Below, one piece after another: positions 55,208 to 64,000 of a DNA stretch of 64,000 nucleotides. The position numbers and the translations under genes were made by a program. The notes beneath the pieces were generated by a model. It worked only from the letters and a program-made list of their open reading frames with translations. It was not told the DNA's origin and searched no databases. Source of the DNA: Halobacillus yeomjeoni (lineage in GTDB: Bacteria > Bacillota > Bacilli > Bacillales > Halobacillaceae); assembly GCF_020171525.1 (NCBI RefSeq), contig NZ_JAIVAI010000001.1:558001-622000 (forward strand), given 5' to 3'. The stretch's first letter is position 1. Each line of letters begins with the position of its first letter.

Positions 55208-56083
55208 TTAGTCTTCCAGTGGTTTTTTATCTTCATCTAATGTGAATCCCTCTCCCATGACATCATGAACGTGGCTGACTGCCACGAAAGCATGGGGGTC
55301 AATTTGATCGATGATGGATTTTAGTCTTACAATTTCATTTTTACCAATGACACAATATAACACATCACGTTTCGCACCCGAAAAAGACCCTCTTCCTTCA
55401 AGGACAGTGACTCCCCGGTCCATTTCCTTCATGACTTGAGCAGAAATCTCATCACTTTTCTCTGAGATGATGGTCGTTCCCCGGGCGGCATAGGCTCCTT
55501 CCTGGATGAAGTCGATGACTCTTGCTCCTACGAAAACGGCTACTAAGGTATACATCCCTTTGATCGAATTCAAATAAGTGATGATGGAAACGAAAATAAC
55601 AACAGCATCGAAAACGAACATGGCACGGCCCATACTCCAGCCTAAATATTTATGAATCAGTCGTGCAATAATATCGACGCCACCAGTCGTTCCACCATAT
55701 CTGAAGATGACACCAAGGCCGACACCAATAAAAACGCCGGCGAACAATGAAGCGAGGGTCAAATCGTCGGCCAGGTCAATTTCAATCATATACTCCTGGA
55801 AAATTCGGATGAAAACCGACACTCCGACAATACCGATCAACGAATACAAGAATGTATTTCTTCCTAGTATCTTCCACCCTACAATCAGCACGGGAATATT
55901 AAGTACTATGTTCATGACAGCCGGATCCCAATCGAATAAGTATAATAGCAATAACGTAATGCCGGTGAAACCACCCTCTCCAAGCTCATTTTGAATATTA
56001 AAGTGAACCAGTCCGAAAGAGAAGATCGCTGCACCGATAATAATAAAAATCAAATTTTTCAATCGTAATCCAAAAATTTTCAA
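55208..56083 (-). CDS. ypjC: YitT-family membrane protein YpjC
   Basis: The 291-residue protein has about five N-terminal membrane segments (DUF161-type, with GGTTGGVDI) and a C-terminal soluble DUF2179 domain (about 215-283, GVTVLEGRGSFSG). The start is TTG on the minus strand, behind GGAGGTGA. It is the only long minus-strand gene apart from fer. Relatives are often called YitT transporters, but no substrate is known. Confidence 0.85.
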   Translation of the reverse strand: MKIFGLRLKNLIFIIIGAAIFSFGLVHFNIQNELGEGGFTGITLLLLYLFDWDPAVMNIVLNIPVLIVGWKILGRNTFLYSLIGIVGVSVFIRIFQEYMIEIDLADDLTLASLFAGVFIGVGLGVIFRYGGTTGGVDIIARLIHKYLGWSMGRAMFVFDAVVIFVSIITYLNSIKGMYTLVAVFVGARVIDFIQEGAYAARGTTIISEKSDEISAQVMKEMDRGVTVLEGRGSFSGAKRDVLYCVIGKNEIVRLKSIIDQIDPHAFVAVSHVHDVMGEGFTLDEDKKPLED

Positions 56084-56241
56084 TCTCTCACCTCCACGAT
56101 ATGGTCAAGTCGCACGATTATTATTATAGAGAACTTCTTTACAACCGGCAATCCATCACATAGAAACCGAAAAATTTGTCAAACAGGTTCCTTTTGGCTA
56201 CCATTTAGGGAGATACTTATGATAAGGCGGGGAATGACAAA

Positions 56242-56586
56242 ATGAATTTTACGACAAAAGATATACAAAAGCGTGTAGACGAATACATATCTCAATTTAA
56301 GGAAGGCTATTTCTCTCCATTAAGTCTGCAGGCGAGACTGACAGAAGAAGTAGGAGAACTGGCTCGTGAAGTCAATCATCGATACGGGGAAAAACCAAAG
56401 AAATCCTCTGAAAAGGAGAAAGCGTTAGAAGAGGAGTTAGGGGATGTCATCTTCGTATTGACTTGCTTTGCTAATTCTCTTGATATAGACCTTTCAGAAG
56501 CATTTGAACAATCGATGAGCAAAATAGAAACTCGTGATAAGAATCGTTGGACGAGAAAAGAAGGGGAAAATACCAATGAAGGATAA
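56242..56586 (+). CDS. ypjD: MazG-type nucleotide pyrophosphohydrolase YpjD
   Basis: The 114-residue protein is a single MazG domain. It has [12 protein letters not shown] (metal-binding EExxE pattern) near residue 33 and [16 protein letters not shown] near residue 66. Relatives hydrolyse (d)NTPs to NMPs. It overlaps dapB by 11 nt, starting a chain of coupled genes. Confidence 0.88.
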   Translation: MNFTTKDIQKRVDEYISQFKEGYFSPLSLQARLTEEVGELAREVNHRYGEKPKKSSEKEKALEEELGDVIFVLTCFANSLDIDLSEAFEQSMSKIETRDKNRWTRKEGENTNEG

Positions 56587-57379
56587 CATACGTATTATTG
56601 TCGCCGGCCCTAGAGGGAAAATGGGGATGGAAGCTTTGAAAATGATTGATAAGCAGTCGAATTTTTCTCTTGCAGCCTGCATCGACCGTAAAAATGATGG
56701 ACAAAAGGTAAGCGATATAGATGGACTTCCTGATTTGGATGCTCCAATCTATACTAATCCTGAAAACGCCCTTATGGAAACGGAAGCAGATGTATTATTA
56801 GATTTAACAACACCGGAATATGGTTATAAACATGGAAAACTCGCACTGGAATACGGTGTGCGTCCCGTCATAGGAACGACAGGTTTTTCTCAAGATCAAT
56901 TGGATGAATTGACCAGGCTGGCAGAAGAAAAGGGCATAGGTGCGGTAATTGCTCCGAACTTTGCTGTCGGGGCTGTGTTGATGATGCAGTTCTCCAAATG
57001 GGCAGCTAAGCATTTTCCTGATGTAGAAATCATCGAAAAACATCATGATCAAAAATTGGATGCCCCATCAGGGACAGCTGTCAAAACGGCGCAATTAATC
57101 CAGGAAGCGCGCGAGCCTCATCAGCAGGGTCATGAAGAAGAAGAGGAGACCTTGAAGGGAGCCCGTGGAGCGGATATTGATGGTATGAAAATACATAGTA
57201 TGCGCCTGCCTGGGCTGATCGCCCACCAGGAAGTCGTTTTCGGAGGCCTCGGGCAAACGTTGACGATCAAGCATGACTCTCATCATCGCGAGTCGTTCAT
57301 GAGCGGTGTTAAGTTATCAGCTGAAAAAGTGATGGATTTAGATGTTCTTGTCTATGGCCTGGAACACTTGCTTGATTAA
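56576..57379 (+). CDS. dapB: 4-hydroxy-tetrahydrodipicolinate reductase
   Basis: DapB reduces HTPA to tetrahydrodipicolinate for lysine and diaminopimelate. It has 267 residues from ATG 56576. Motifs are [12 protein letters not shown] (NAD(P) binding), [18 protein letters not shown], the substrate motif [15 protein letters not shown] with catalytic His and Lys, and an HxxxxxRLPG block. It overlaps ypjD. Confidence 0.95.
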   Translation: MKDNIRIIVAGPRGKMGMEALKMIDKQSNFSLAACIDRKNDGQKVSDIDGLPDLDAPIYTNPENALMETEADVLLDLTTPEYGYKHGKLALEYGVRPVIGTTGFSQDQLDELTRLAEEKGIGAVIAPNFAVGAVLMMQFSKWAAKHFPDVEIIEKHHDQKLDAPSGTAVKTAQLIQEAREPHQQGHEEEEETLKGARGADIDGMKIHSMRLPGLIAHQEVVFGGLGQTLTIKHDSHHRESFMSGVKLSAEKVMDLDVLVYGLEHLLD

Positions 57380-57393
57380 GGGGAGGAATGACT

Positions 57394-57810
57394 TTGAATA
57401 TTGCATTGATTGCCCACGACGAAAAGAAAAAAGATATCATACAATTCGCAGTCGCTTACCATCATATTTTGAAAGGTCACACTTTATTTGCAACAGGAAC
57501 GACAGGTAAACGTATTTCTGAAGAAGCTGATCTGACCATCCATCGTTTCAAATCCGGTCCTCTAGGAGGCGATCAGCAAATCGGAGCGAAGATTGCTGAA
57601 GATGAGATGGATATGGTTTTATTTTTCCGAGACCCGCTTACTGCTCAACCTCATGAACCTGATATCACCGCACTCATACGTTTGTGTGATGTGTACCAGA
57701 TCCCATTGGCGACAAACATGGCCGGGGCGGAAATTTTGGTTCGTGCCTTGGATCGTGGAGACCTTGCATGGAGAAGTATCGTAAAAGATAAGAAGAACAA
57801 CCAGGAGTGA
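57394..57810 (+). CDS. mgsA: Methylglyoxal synthase
   Basis: MgsA converts dihydroxyacetone phosphate to methylglyoxal. It has 138 residues from TTG 57394, seven nt after GGAGG; ATG 57388 is too close to that site. Motifs include [29 protein letters not shown] with the catalytic Asp region, and [14 protein letters not shown]. bshA follows 6 nt after the stop; bshB1 is absent. Confidence 0.93.
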   Translation: MNIALIAHDEKKKDIIQFAVAYHHILKGHTLFATGTTGKRISEEADLTIHRFKSGPLGGDQQIGAKIAEDEMDMVLFFRDPLTAQPHEPDITALIRLCDVYQIPLATNMAGAEILVRALDRGDLAWRSIVKDKKNNQE

Positions 57811-57816
57811 ATGATT

Positions 57817-58950
57817 ATGGCTAAAATAGGAATTACTTGTTACCCCACGGTCGGGGGCTCTGGGGTAATCGCAACAGAACTCGGAAAACTCTTAGCTGAA
57901 AAAGGTCATGAAATTCATTTTGTAGCATCTCAAGTACCTTTTCGGCTTAACCGTGTTTACCCGAATATTTACTATCATGAGGTAGAAGTTAACAATTACC
58001 CCGTATTTCAACATCCACCTTATGATTTGGCATTAGCTGCAAAAATGGCAGATGTCATCAATAGAGAGGAACTGGATATCCTTCATGTCCATTACGCAAT
58101 GCCTCACGCAATATGTGCTATTTTAGCCAAGCAGATGTGTAATCGTGATGTCAAAATCATCACTACACTGCACGGAACGGACATTACCGTCCTAGGTATC
58201 GATTCCAGCCTTAAAGAAATGATAAAGTTCGGTATAGAAGCCTCCGATCGAGTCACTGCTGTATCAAGCAGTCTGGTTTCGCAAACCCAGGATATGCTGG
58301 ATACGACGCGGGAGATCGACGTTATTTACAACTTCGTAGACGAGCGGGAATATTACCGTAAAACGAACGAAGAATTGAAAGAACACTATTGCATTCAAGA
58401 AGATGAAAAAGTTTTGATCCATATTTCTAACTTCAGAAAAGTTAAACGGGTCCCGGATGTGATACGATCCTTTGCAAAAATTGAGAAAGAAGTTCCGTCC
58501 AAGTTGTTACTCGTTGGAGATGGGCCGGAGTATTCTGATTGTTATCAGTTGGTCAAAGATTTAGGCATTGAAGATAAAGTTCTTTTCCTAGGTAAACAAG
58601 ATAATGTCAGTGATTTGTTGTCCATTTCAGATATGAAGCTGCTTTTATCAGAGAAAGAAAGTTTCGGGCTGGTATTATTGGAAGCTATGGCGTGTGGAGT
58701 TCCTTGTATCGGTACTAACATCGGCGGCATTCCTGAAGTCATCGATCATGGAGAAACAGGATACATTGCAGAACTTGGTAACATCGATCAGATTGCAGAC
58801 TACGCTGTAAAGATCTTGACGGATAATGAGTTATTGAATTCCTTATCAGTAAATGCCAAACAAGTCGTGAATAACAAATTCGCTTCTTCTACAATTTTAG
58901 AAGAGTATGAAAGATTGTATGGACAGGTGCTGCACAATGAATCCTACTAA
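57817..58950 (+). CDS. bshA: N-acetyl-alpha-D-glucosaminyl L-malate synthase BshA
   Basis: BshA is the GT-B glycosyltransferase that starts bacillithiol synthesis from UDP-GlcNAc and malate. It has 377 residues from ATG 57817 (nine nt after CAGGAG), the B. subtilis length. N-terminal motif [15 protein letters not shown], central [10 protein letters not shown] and the C-terminal nucleotide-sugar motif [16 protein letters not shown] are present. It overlaps cca. The next enzyme, BshB, is not encoded here. Confidence 0.94.
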   Translation: MAKIGITCYPTVGGSGVIATELGKLLAEKGHEIHFVASQVPFRLNRVYPNIYYHEVEVNNYPVFQHPPYDLALAAKMADVINREELDILHVHYAMPHAICAILAKQMCNRDVKIITTLHGTDITVLGIDSSLKEMIKFGIEASDRVTAVSSSLVSQTQDMLDTTREIDVIYNFVDEREYYRKTNEELKEHYCIQEDEKVLIHISNFRKVKRVPDVIRSFAKIEKEVPSKLLLVGDGPEYSDCYQLVKDLGIEDKVLFLGKQDNVSDLLSISDMKLLLSEKESFGLVLLEAMACGVPCIGTNIGGIPEVIDHGETGYIAELGNIDQIADYAVKILTDNELLNSLSVNAKQVVNNKFASSTILEEYERLYGQVLHNESY

Positions 58951-60148
58951 TGAAAAAGTATTCCAACCCGCATTTGAAGTCATTGAGAAGATAGAACAAG
59001 CGGGAGGGGAAGCATATATTGTAGGTGGAGCTGTCCGGGATTATATATCAGGGAGACCCATCGGTGACATTGACATCGCTACGTCTGAAAAGCCGGGGCG
59101 TATCCAAGAGATTTTTGATAAAGTGATTCCAGTCGGGATCGAACACGGAACCGTCATTGTTCGCCATCAGTCCATTTCTTATGAAGTGACGACTTACCGT
59201 ATTGAAGAAGGGTACGAAGACTTCAGACACCCCGATGAAGTGACGTTCGTTAAAGATATTAATCAGGATTTAGCACGGCGGGATTTCACTATGAATGCAA
59301 TGGCAATGGATCGTCATGGTAACATCGTGGATCCTTACGAAGGAAAAAAAGCTATTGAGAAGCAATTGATCATTGCTGTAGGGGATCCTGTCATTCGATT
59401 CCAAGAGGATCCTCTAAGAATGATGAGAGCTGCTCGTTTCTCAAGTCAGATGAATTTCAATATTGACTTGGGCACCTTGGAAGCTATGAACGAACAAGCT
59501 CATCTGCTTCAAAACATTTCAATAGAACGCATAGCAGAAGAGACGGTGAAGCTGTTTTCAGGCCGGGGGTTCGACAATGGGATAAAAGCGCTTGTTCAAA
59601 CAGGCCTGGTCAATCATCTTCCCTTGATGAATCAGGTGGAAATGCAGCCGAACGCACCGAAAGTACCTCTTCAGTCGTGGCCGGAGATTATCGTTTATGG
59701 TATCAGAATAGGTATTGATACAACCATCGGAAACTGGGCTCGTCAATGGAAGCTCTCTAATAAGGTCAAAAAAGAAGCAGAACATCTCTTTTATGCTTTC
59801 AGTCAGTTTACTACGAATAAAGAAGTAAGCAATCTACTCGTTTATCGACTCCCGTTTCCTTTATTTGAAGCATTTGACCGTCTTCTTCAAGCTGCTGAAG
59901 TGTATGAAGGTTCTCTTGTGGAAGAAATGAAAAATAAGCATGAAAAGCTGCCGATCTTTTCAAAAAAAGATATTGCTTTTCAGGCCAAGGATTTGATACA
60001 AATGTATCCTGATACGCCTAAGGGTCCATGGATAGCAAAGGCGATCGATGAAATTGAGCAGGCCATATTAGACAATCGTTTACCTAATGATTATGAAAAG
60101 ATAAAGGAGTGGGTCGAGAAATGGAATCCACCCGAAAACAACTCATAG
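58937..60148 (+). CDS. cca: CCA-adding tRNA nucleotidyltransferase
   Basis: This enzyme adds or repairs the 3' CCA of tRNAs. It has 403 residues, a class II nucleotidyltransferase. The head domain has VGGAVRD and DIDIATS catalytic Asp residues (about residues 27-48), the neck [10 protein letters not shown], and [16 protein letters not shown], followed by the helical body. ATG 58937 lies inside the end of bshA. It overlaps birA by 28 nt. Confidence 0.94.
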   Translation: MNPTNEKVFQPAFEVIEKIEQAGGEAYIVGGAVRDYISGRPIGDIDIATSEKPGRIQEIFDKVIPVGIEHGTVIVRHQSISYEVTTYRIEEGYEDFRHPDEVTFVKDINQDLARRDFTMNAMAMDRHGNIVDPYEGKKAIEKQLIIAVGDPVIRFQEDPLRMMRAARFSSQMNFNIDLGTLEAMNEQAHLLQNISIERIAEETVKLFSGRGFDNGIKALVQTGLVNHLPLMNQVEMQPNAPKVPLQSWPEIIVYGIRIGIDTTIGNWARQWKLSNKVKKEAEHLFYAFSQFTTNKEVSNLLVYRLPFPLFEAFDRLLQAAEVYEGSLVEEMKNKHEKLPIFSKKDIAFQAKDLIQMYPDTPKGPWIAKAIDEIEQAILDNRLPNDYEKIKEWVEKWNPPENNS

Positions 60149-61113
60149 AATTGCTGGAAAACCAAGAAGGGTATATATCAGGTCAACAGCTGTCCGATTC
60201 TTTGCACATTTCAAGGACGGCTGTTTGGAAACACATGAATGAACTGAAGAAAGACGGATATGAAATCGAAGCCGTGCAAAGAAAAGGGTACAAGATCGTT
60301 TCTTATCCTGATAAAATAAGTACGAACACATTACAGTGGGGTCTGGACACGAATTGGATGGGTCAGAATCTGTATCATTATGATCAAGTTGAATCCACCC
60401 AGCAAATCGTCCATGAGATGGCGAAGCAGGGAATGCCCCACGGTACGGTCGTCGTTGCCGATGAACAGGTGAGAGGAAAAGGGCGTATGGCAAGAAATTG
60501 GCATTCCCCGAAGGGCAAAGGGATATGGATGAGTATCCTGTTACGACCGAATCTGCCGCCGATACAAGCCCCACAGTTGACACTCATGGCAGCAACTGTA
60601 CTTGCTAAAATGATTTCAGAAGAATCTGATTTGAAACCACAAATCAAATGGCCGAACGATTTGTTGGTTCATCATAAAAAGATTTCAGGTATATTAACAG
60701 AAATGCAGGCGGAGCATGATCAAATACAGTACGTCGTTTTAGGAATAGGTATGAATGTGAATCAGGACTTGAGTGAAATTCAACAGGAAATAAGCCATAA
60801 AGCCTCTTCTTTAAAGATTGAGTCAGGCAACCATTGGAGTATTCCAAAGACGATACAGTCCATTCTGCGTCAGTTTGAAATTACATACGACCAATATGTA
60901 AAAGAAGGGTTCCAACAAGTGAAAAAAGAATGGGAACGGTATGGTTACAAAATTGGAGAGGAAGTTACCATTTCTACAATGAAAAAGACATGGGAAGCGA
61001 CTCTCATTGGGATTGAACCAGATGGTGCGTTAAAAGCACGTGACCGATCTGGCAATGAAGAAAAACTTTATTCCGCCGAAATTCATTGGGGAGAAGGAGG
61101 ATATCATGCTTAA
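60121..61113 (+). CDS. birA: Bifunctional biotin-protein ligase and biotin repressor BirA
   Basis: BirA biotinylates carboxylases and represses biotin genes. It has 330 residues from ATG 60121. An N-terminal winged helix (about 5-65, [22 protein letters not shown]) is followed by the ligase domain (about 85-265) with [18 protein letters not shown], the KWPNDLL active-site motif and [10 protein letters not shown]-terminal SH3-like domain ends it (about 275-325). It overlaps cca at the start and panB at the end. Confidence 0.94.
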   Translation: MESTRKQLIELLENQEGYISGQQLSDSLHISRTAVWKHMNELKKDGYEIEAVQRKGYKIVSYPDKISTNTLQWGLDTNWMGQNLYHYDQVESTQQIVHEMAKQGMPHGTVVVADEQVRGKGRMARNWHSPKGKGIWMSILLRPNLPPIQAPQLTLMAATVLAKMISEESDLKPQIKWPNDLLVHHKKISGILTEMQAEHDQIQYVVLGIGMNVNQDLSEIQQEISHKASSLKIESGNHWSIPKTIQSILRQFEITYDQYVKEGFQQVKKEWERYGYKIGEEVTISTMKKTWEATLIGIEPDGALKARDRSGNEEKLYSAEIHWGEGGYHA

Positions 61114-61927
61114 CAAACACCAGTTCAATAAAATGAAAAATGAAAACAATAAAATTGCAATGATCACTGCTTACGACTATCCTTCTGCCAAAATGGCTGA
61201 GGAAGCACAGGCGGATATGATATTAATCGGAGATAGTCTGGGGATGACTGTATTAGGTTACGACTCTACCATCCCAGTCACTTTGGAAGACATGATTCAC
61301 CATGGAAAAGCCGTGAAAAGAGGAGCACCGCATACCTTCAAAGTTATTGATATGCCTTTTATGTCCTATCATATTTCCATGGAAGATTCCTTGAAAAATG
61401 CAATGAAACTTTATCAAGAAACAGAAGCCCAGGCTTTGAAGCTGGAAGGCAGCGGAGAAGTTGTAGGGACGATGGAAAGACTGGTACACGCAGGAATTCC
61501 GGTAGTTGGCCATATCGGCTTAACTCCTCAGTCCGTTAATGTACTTGGAGGATATAAAGTACAGGGAAAGGATAAGGATACCGCCAATCAACTATTGGAG
61601 GATGCTCTGCAGATCGAAGCAGCAGGTGCTATGGCGCTCGTTCTGGAATGTGTTCCAAGACAGCTGGCCGAATTGATTTCTTCCAAACTTACTATTCCTA
61701 CAATCGGAATTGGTGCAGGAGCGGATTGTGATGGACAAGTCCTTGTTTATCATGACATATTGAAATATGGCGTAGAACGCCTTCCGAAATTTGTGAAACC
61801 TTATTATGATAGTAACAAAGCCTTAGGTGATGCGGTGAAAACTTATGTTCAAGAAGTGAAAGACGGATCATTCCCTGAGGAAAAACATACGTTCACAATG
61901 GATCGAGACAGCCTACCTGAAAAATAA
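61106..61927 (+). CDS. panB: 3-methyl-2-oxobutanoate hydroxymethyltransferase
   Basis: PanB makes ketopantoate, the first committed step of pantothenate synthesis. It has 273 residues from ATG 61106, behind GAAGGAGG. Motifs include [26 protein letters not shown] and IPTIGIGAG. It overlaps birA by 8 nt and is followed by panC after 11 nt. Confidence 0.95.
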   Translation: MLNKHQFNKMKNENNKIAMITAYDYPSAKMAEEAQADMILIGDSLGMTVLGYDSTIPVTLEDMIHHGKAVKRGAPHTFKVIDMPFMSYHISMEDSLKNAMKLYQETEAQALKLEGSGEVVGTMERLVHAGIPVVGHIGLTPQSVNVLGGYKVQGKDKDTANQLLEDALQIEAAGAMALVLECVPRQLAELISSKLTIPTIGIGAGADCDGQVLVYHDILKYGVERLPKFVKPYYDSNKALGDAVKTYVQEVKDGSFPEEKHTFTMDRDSLPEK

Positions 61928-61938
61928 GGAGCTTAACA

Positions 61939-62805
61939 ATGGAACTGTACAGTGATATCAAAAAAGTGCAGCAGATGGTATCCAATTTGCATCAACAAGG
62001 GGAAACGATAGGATTCGTACCTACAATGGGGTATCTGCATGAAGGGCATGAACGATTGATCCAACGCGCCCGACAGGAAAATGACTATGTGATACTCAGC
62101 ATATTCGTCAACCCGCTGCAATTTGGAGAAAATGAAGATTTAGATCATTATCCAAGAGATGAAAAGCATGACAGAGCAATCGCTGAAAGAAATGGGGTCG
62201 ACATGATTTTTTTCCCGACCGTAGATACGATGTACCCAAATCCTCTTTCAGTTGAAATGACTGTGACTAGACGTGCTGATGTCCTTTGTGGCCGGAGCCG
62301 GCCTGGTCACTTCGAGGGAGTCGTAACGGTTCTTGCCAAACTATTCAATATATGCCGCCCTACACATGCTTATTTTGGTATGAAAGATGCACAGCAAATT
62401 GCAGTGGTAGACGCTCTTATTGAAGATTACAACTTTCCTGTCAAACTGGTGCCGGTCCCAACGGTCAGAGAGCAAGATGGACTTGCCAAAAGCAGCAGGA
62501 ATGTAAATCTCACAGATAAAGAAAGAGAAGAAGCCCCCGCAATACAGGAAGCATTGCAGAAAGGCAGGGAAATGGTCCAGCAGGGTATAAAAAATCCTCT
62601 GACTATTAAAAACGAAATACGAAAGTTTCTTGAAAGCAAAACTCATGGTAAAATAGATTATATTGAGTTATTGTCTTATCCAAAACTGCAAGACGTTCAT
62701 CATATCGAAGGTCAAGTCATATTAGCCACAGCCGTTTATTATGAAAAAGCGAGGCTGATCGACAATGTTGTCTTTGATGCGGATGGCCAACTTGCTTATG
62801 GATAA
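61939..62805 (+). CDS. panC: Pantoate--beta-alanine ligase
   Basis: PanC condenses pantoate with beta-alanine using ATP. It has 288 residues with FVPTMGYLHEGHERL (HxGH nucleotide motif), SIFVNPLQFGENEDLD, SRPGHFEGVVTVLAKL, FGMKDAQQ and the KMSKS-like LAKSSRNV segment. It is the second gene of panBCD. Confidence 0.95.
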   Translation: MELYSDIKKVQQMVSNLHQQGETIGFVPTMGYLHEGHERLIQRARQENDYVILSIFVNPLQFGENEDLDHYPRDEKHDRAIAERNGVDMIFFPTVDTMYPNPLSVEMTVTRRADVLCGRSRPGHFEGVVTVLAKLFNICRPTHAYFGMKDAQQIAVVDALIEDYNFPVKLVPVPTVREQDGLAKSSRNVNLTDKEREEAPAIQEALQKGREMVQQGIKNPLTIKNEIRKFLESKTHGKIDYIELLSYPKLQDVHHIEGQVILATAVYYEKARLIDNVVFDADGQLAYG

Positions 62806-62826
62806 GAATTCAAGGAGGATATGAAC

Positions 62827-63216
62827 ATGTTTCGCACCATGATGAAGTCAAAAATACATCGTGCCAGAGTCACAGAAGCGAATTTGAATTACGTTGGAAG
62901 TATTACAATTGATCAAAACCTTATGGATCAAGTGGGGATTCTTCCACATGAGAAGGTCCAAGTGGTTAATAATAATAACGGGGCGCGTTTAGAAACTTAT
63001 GTCATCGCTGGTGAAAGAGGAAGCGGCGTCGTTTGTCTGAACGGTGCAGCTGCTCGTCTCGTTCAACCTGATGATGTCGTGATCATTGTTTCTTATGCCA
63101 TGCTGAGTGAGGAAGAATTGGCGGATTTCAAACCGAAAATCGCTTTGATGGGCGAAAACAACCAAGTTGAAGAAATCATCGAAGAAGAACCGCCATTGAC
63201 AGCCTTACCTTTTTAA
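62827..63216 (+). CDS. panD: Aspartate 1-decarboxylase proenzyme
   Basis: PanD makes beta-alanine from aspartate through a pyruvoyl group formed by self-cleavage. It has 129 residues from ATG 62827, eight nt after AAGGAGG; ATG 62821 is too close. The cleavage site is G24-S25 in YVGSIT. The pocket segment [11 protein letters not shown] and CLNGAAARL are conserved. It ends panBCD. Confidence 0.95.
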   Translation: MFRTMMKSKIHRARVTEANLNYVGSITIDQNLMDQVGILPHEKVQVVNNNNGARLETYVIAGERGSGVVCLNGAAARLVQPDDVVIIVSYAMLSEEELADFKPKIALMGENNQVEEIIEEEPPLTALPF

Positions 63217-63362
63217 ACAGCCCTCCTGTAATAGGTTTCAGTAGACTAAGAAAAAGATAAGCAGTGAAGAGGGGATCTTTGCCGGAAAGAAGGCAGGGTC
63301 CTTCCTTTTTGTAAAGCTTAGGGAGTTCCCTACAGCTTTTCTACATTGAAAGAGGGGTACTT

Positions 63363-64000
63363 ATGACTACTTTTGCGATCGTCGATTTAGAGACAACAGG
63401 GAATGCAGCATCAAAAGGGGACAGGATCATTGAGATCGGAGTCGTTTTGATGCAGTTGAACGGTGAAATTATCCAGGAATTCTCTACTCTTGTGTATCCG
63501 GAGAGAGATGTTCCGCCCTTCATCACTTCTCTTACCGGCATCCATGAAGATGATTTGCTTGATGCCCCTTTGTTCTCAGAAGTTACAGACGAAGTTTATC
63601 ATTTAATGAAAGACAGTTATATTGTCGCGCACAACATCGAATTCGATCTCGGTTTCTTGAACGAGGAGTTCAAAAGGTGTGGATACCCACCCTTACATAA
63701 TCCGATCATTGACACGGTCGAAATGGCTAGAATTTTATTACCTGGGTCGGCAAGCTTCAAGCTTGGGCAGCTTTCCGAACAACTGGGGCTTGGCCATGAT
63801 CAGCCTCATAGGGCACTATCTGACGCAAGAGTGACCAGTGATTTACTTAATTATCTGCTCCACCGTTTGAATCAACTTCCGGAGCGGACGTTGGAACACT
63901 TGTTAAAGGTGGAAGGAAAACTTAAAAGTGAATGGCGCCCCTTCATTCGGAAGTCCATAGAAAATAATCGTTACGAACAAACAAGCCCATATCCATTTGA
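63363..64000 (+). CDS. dinG: ATP-dependent helicase/exonuclease DinG, N-terminal part (runs off the window)
   Basis: The visible 212 codons encode a DEDD-type 3'-5' exonuclease domain. The three motifs are DLETTG (near residue 8), HNIEFDLGF (near 92) and HRALSDA (near 150). The frame stays open at the right edge. B. subtilis DinG has this domain fused to an XPD-like helicase and follows panD, so the same fusion is likely here, but the helicase part is outside the window. The 146-base gap upstream shows a weak hairpin near 63283-63311 only. Confidence 0.85.
   Translation, partial: MTTFAIVDLETTGNAASKGDRIIEIGVVLMQLNGEIIQEFSTLVYPERDVPPFITSLTGIHEDDLLDAPLFSEVTDEVYHLMKDSYIVAHNIEFDLGFLNEEFKRCGYPPLHNPIIDTVEMARILLPGSASFKLGQLSEQLGLGHDQPHRALSDARVTSDLLNYLLHRLNQLPERTLEHLLKVEGKLKSEWRPFIRKSIENNRYEQTSPYPF

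Overview
The window is chromosomal DNA from a spore-forming member of the Bacillaceae. It carries spoIVA, sleB-ypeB, a SpoVIF-type gene, ypjB and the YIEGIA pair. Gene order follows the Bacillus subtilis segment that runs from sigX to dinG. Protein sequences diverge from B. subtilis to a degree that, with the dispersed hairpin repeats and moderate base composition, suggests a halophilic or alkaliphilic genus such as Halobacillus or a relative. The genus is an inference. No phage, plasmid, transposase gene, CRISPR array, tRNA or rRNA was recognised.

Region 1 (1-7.5 kb) is mostly accessory. It has the tail of an ECF-transporter-like membrane protein, an E1-alpha/E1-beta/E2 operon for a 2-oxoacid dehydrogenase complex with no adjacent E3, and a PHB-depolymerase-type esterase. 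The ECF sigma factor SigX with its anti-sigma RsiX follows, behind a near-consensus SigX-type promoter, then a small XRE regulator.

Region 2 (7.5-24 kb) follows the fer-ypbB-recS-ypbD-...-ypfA order, with additions. These are an AcuB-like CBS/ACT protein, a CarH/LitR-type MerR-B12 regulator, ddl and an asparaginase. mecB, gudB, ypdA, prsW and the germination pair sleB-ypeB are in place. A compound inverted-repeat element lies at 14.9-15.4 kb, and a second copy lies at 32.6-33.1 kb.

Region 3 (24-41 kb) is core information processing, lipid and sporulation: cmk, plsC, ypfD, fni, yphA, the YIEGIA protein and its small partner, der, gpsA, spoVIF-like, yphF, spoIVA (SigE-type promoter), hbs, mtrB, hepS-menG-hepT, ndk and cheR. 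folE is missing between hbs and mtrB.

Region 4 (41-48 kb) is the aromatic supra-operon aroC-aroB-aroH-hisC-tyrA-aroA. The trp operon that separates aroH and hisC in B. subtilis is absent although TRAP (mtrB) is present. A protein resembling an amidohydrolase without metal ligands follows aroA.

Region 5 (48-64 kb) is ypiA-ypiB-ypiF, the menaquinol:cytochrome c reductase qcrABC, ypjA-ypjB, a YugP-like zinc peptidase, ypjC (minus strand), and ypjD-dapB-mgsA-bshA-cca-birA-panBCD-dinG. bshB1 is missing between mgsA and bshA. dinG runs off the end of the window.

The genes connect through shared pathways. fni and hepS/menG/hepT supply the menaquinone used by qcrABC, and the aro genes supply its chorismate precursor. 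bshA and ypdA act in bacillithiol metabolism. mecB and ypiB are linked to ClpC-dependent proteolysis.
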